In this document: one piece after another, positions 62,683 through 64,000 of the stretch
How the letters are laid out: the number at the start of each line of letters is the position of its first letter
Numbering within the stretch: position 1 is the first letter of the stretch
NCBI RefSeq assembly: GCF_029433095.1
Contig: NZ_JARNTX010000001.1
Span: 806,001-870,000 of the forward strand
Direction of reading: 5' to 3'
Source of the DNA: Hymenobacter sp. YC55
GTDB lineage: Bacteria; Bacteroidota; Bacteroidia; Cytophagales; Hymenobacteraceae
Length of the DNA: 64,000 bases
Notes under the pieces: model-generated
The model's database searches: none
What the model saw: only the letters and a program-made list of their open reading frames with translations
What the model was told of the DNA's origin: nothing
Translations under genes and position numbers: made by a program

Positions 62683-64000
62683 ATGCTGTCTTCCCGTTTC
62701 CGTGAGTTACTGTTTCTGTTTGTTTCACTGATTTCTTTGCTGGCTAGCGGCCCCTTATGGGCGCAGGCTACCGTGCCGGTGCTAGACGAAAACGGCTGGT
62801 ACGGTATTGTGGCGCGCAGTAGTGGCCGCTCTTTAGAGGTGCAAGGCGGTTCGCAAGAGGCCGGCGCCCCCGTAGTGCAATGGGAATTTACCCACCCAGC
62901 TTCTCAGCAATGGCGCTTTGTACGGGTAGTGCCCGGCGGCGAATACTACCGCATTGAAAACCGCCAAAGCGGTAAGTGCCTAACCGTTGATAAGCCCGAC
63001 GAAAACGCGCCTCTAGTGCAACGGCCCTTTACCGGCAGCTTTTATCAGCAGTGGAAGCTAGAGCCCGGCGGCCCTTTCGGAAGCGTGCAGCTGGTGGTAA
63101 AAGGTAATAACAATTGTGCCGCCATCATCAATGCCGATAAGTTTAATGGCACCGCGGCGGTACTGCAACGACCCCAAAACCGGGCCACGCAGCAGTGGCG
63201 GCTGTTTCAGTTGCGCCTGAACGAAGACCCCAACTTACCTGGCTTTGGAACGCCGGAGCTGTTGCCTACGCTCAACACGAGCGGCAACGAACTGCATCCT
63301 GTGCTGTCGCCGGACGGTAGCGCGCTGTATTTGTCGCGTACGCGCTATCCGGCCAACACCGAAGGCAACACCGAATCGGGCGATGCTTGGATGAGCGTTT
63401 CCTCCGACAAAGGCCGCACCTGGAGTACCCCTACGCGGGTAGATGCTCTGAATACCCCTCAGAACAACGGCGTAATGGCGGTGGTAGGACCCGAAGGCAA
63501 TTCGCTGCTGGTGCGTGGTACCTACGAGCGAGACGGCAGCTTCCGTGACGAAGGCGTTTCCGAAGTTCTTCGCTCCGGTGGCAAAGGAGTCCGGCCAGTG
63601 CCGCTCATTATTCAGAACTACTACTCAGCCGGCCCGTCCACTACCTTCTTTATGACGCCCGACAAGAAGGTGCTGCTGCTCTCGCTGGAGCGCGGCGACA
63701 CGCAGGGCGGCAACGACTTGTACCTAAGCACTCCAACGACTAACGGGGGCTGGAGTGAGCCGCGCAGCTTGGGCAGCGTCGTTAATTCGCCGGGGTTTGA
63801 ATTTGCTCCTTGGCTGTCGCCCGACAACAAGACCTTGTATTTCAGTTCCTACGGCCACGCCGGCTACGGCAGCGCCGATATTTTCGTGAGTACTCGCCTC
63901 GACGACACCTGGACGCAGTGGAGTGAGCCGCGCAACCTCGGCAACCAGCTCAACGGGCCTGGTTTCGACGCCTATTTTACGCTTACACCCGATGGCAAGC
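62683..64000 (+). CDS. Secreted ricin-type lectin / PD40 beta-propeller protein (3' truncated by the window end)
   Basis: An open frame from the ATG at 62683 to the window edge, 439 complete codons, no stop. Signal peptide (about 1-29, ending SGPLWAQA). Then a ricin-type beta-trefoil lectin domain (about 33-180) with repeated QW motifs (SQQWRFV, YQQWKLE, QQWRLFQ). Next come WD40-like PD40 propeller blades (ELHPVLSPDGSALYLSR, FAPWLSPDNKTLYFSS, FDAYFTLTPDGK). PD40 repeats before the C-terminus often precede an OmpA-like peptidoglycan-binding domain, which would lie beyond the window. It probably binds glycans at the cell envelope. Confidence 0.82.
   Translation, partial: MLSSRFRELLFLFVSLISLLASGPLWAQATVPVLDENGWYGIVARSSGRSLEVQGGSQEAGAPVVQWEFTHPASQQWRFVRVVPGGEYYRIENRQSGKCLTVDKPDENAPLVQRPFTGSFYQQWKLEPGGPFGSVQLVVKGNNNCAAIINADKFNGTAAVLQRPQNRATQQWRLFQLRLNEDPNLPGFGTPELLPTLNTSGNELHPVLSPDGSALYLSRTRYPANTEGNTESGDAWMSVSSDKGRTWSTPTRVDALNTPQNNGVMAVVGPEGNSLLVRGTYERDGSFRDEGVSEVLRSGGKGVRPVPLIIQNYYSAGPSTTFFMTPDKKVLLLSLERGDTQGGNDLYLSTPTTNGGWSEPRSLGSVVNSPGFEFAPWLSPDNKTLYFSSYGHAGYGSADIFVSTRLDDTWTQWSEPRNLGNQLNGPGFDAYFTLTPDGK

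Overview
This is a GC-rich chromosomal window from a Bacteroidota bacterium, most likely Cytophagales and Hymenobacter-like. The signs are a SusD protein, TonB receptors with carboxypeptidase-regulatory N-domains, a DUF4249 lipoprotein, a Bacteroidota-type N-acylornithine carbamoyltransferase, a TTG-N19-TAnnTTTG promoter in front of lpdA, and a general lack of Shine-Dalgarno sequences. No rRNA, tRNA, CRISPR array, prophage or insertion sequence was found.

Layout. 1-5.3 kb: the end of a polysaccharide utilisation locus (SusD C-terminus, a GH144-type glucanase, a GH3 beta-glucosidase), a combination that fits beta-1,2-glucan use. 5.4-10.8 kb: fabG, a geranylgeranyl-reductase-family flavoprotein, a TPR lipoprotein, lpdA and a small membrane protein. 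11.3-26.5 kb: an almost complete arginine locus. argH and argB-argE are on the minus strand. A GNAT acyltransferase, argG, argC, argD, carA, carB and a SOTCase-like argF' are on the plus strand. Low-GC hypothetical genes are slotted between carA, carB and argF'. A hairpin-rich stretch (15.2-15.6 kb) separates the two arms and looks like a structured leader RNA. 26.6-32.6 kb: a Thr-rich secreted protein, an EamA transporter, rarA, sppA and purine nucleoside phosphorylase. 32.7-37.6 kb: a DUF4249/TonB-receptor pair, thioredoxin, a secreted hypothetical and an HNH protein. 37.6-50.3 kb: an uncharacterised protein, sbcC, a cytosolic GH43 enzyme, a PhyH dioxygenase, a GH92 mannosidase, small membrane proteins and a clan-A glycosidase. 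50.3-59.9 kb: a RhuM-Doc fusion, an outer-membrane beta-barrel protein, an esterase, sbcD (13 kb from its partner sbcC), a MOSC protein, an ETHE1-like dioxygenase/rhodanese and a Spy-like protein. 60-64 kb: an amino-acid permease, DUF2945, a small protein, and a ricin-lectin/PD40 protein cut by the window end.

The most noteworthy signals are: the hairpin-rich leader in the arginine locus; a Gln at the position that sets acyl-group specificity in the carbamoyltransferase; an extra four-cysteine tail on the GNAT enzyme presumed to start the pathway; and a family of intergenic inverted repeats in three sequence versions whose half-units keep a 5-bp internal stem by compensatory changes.
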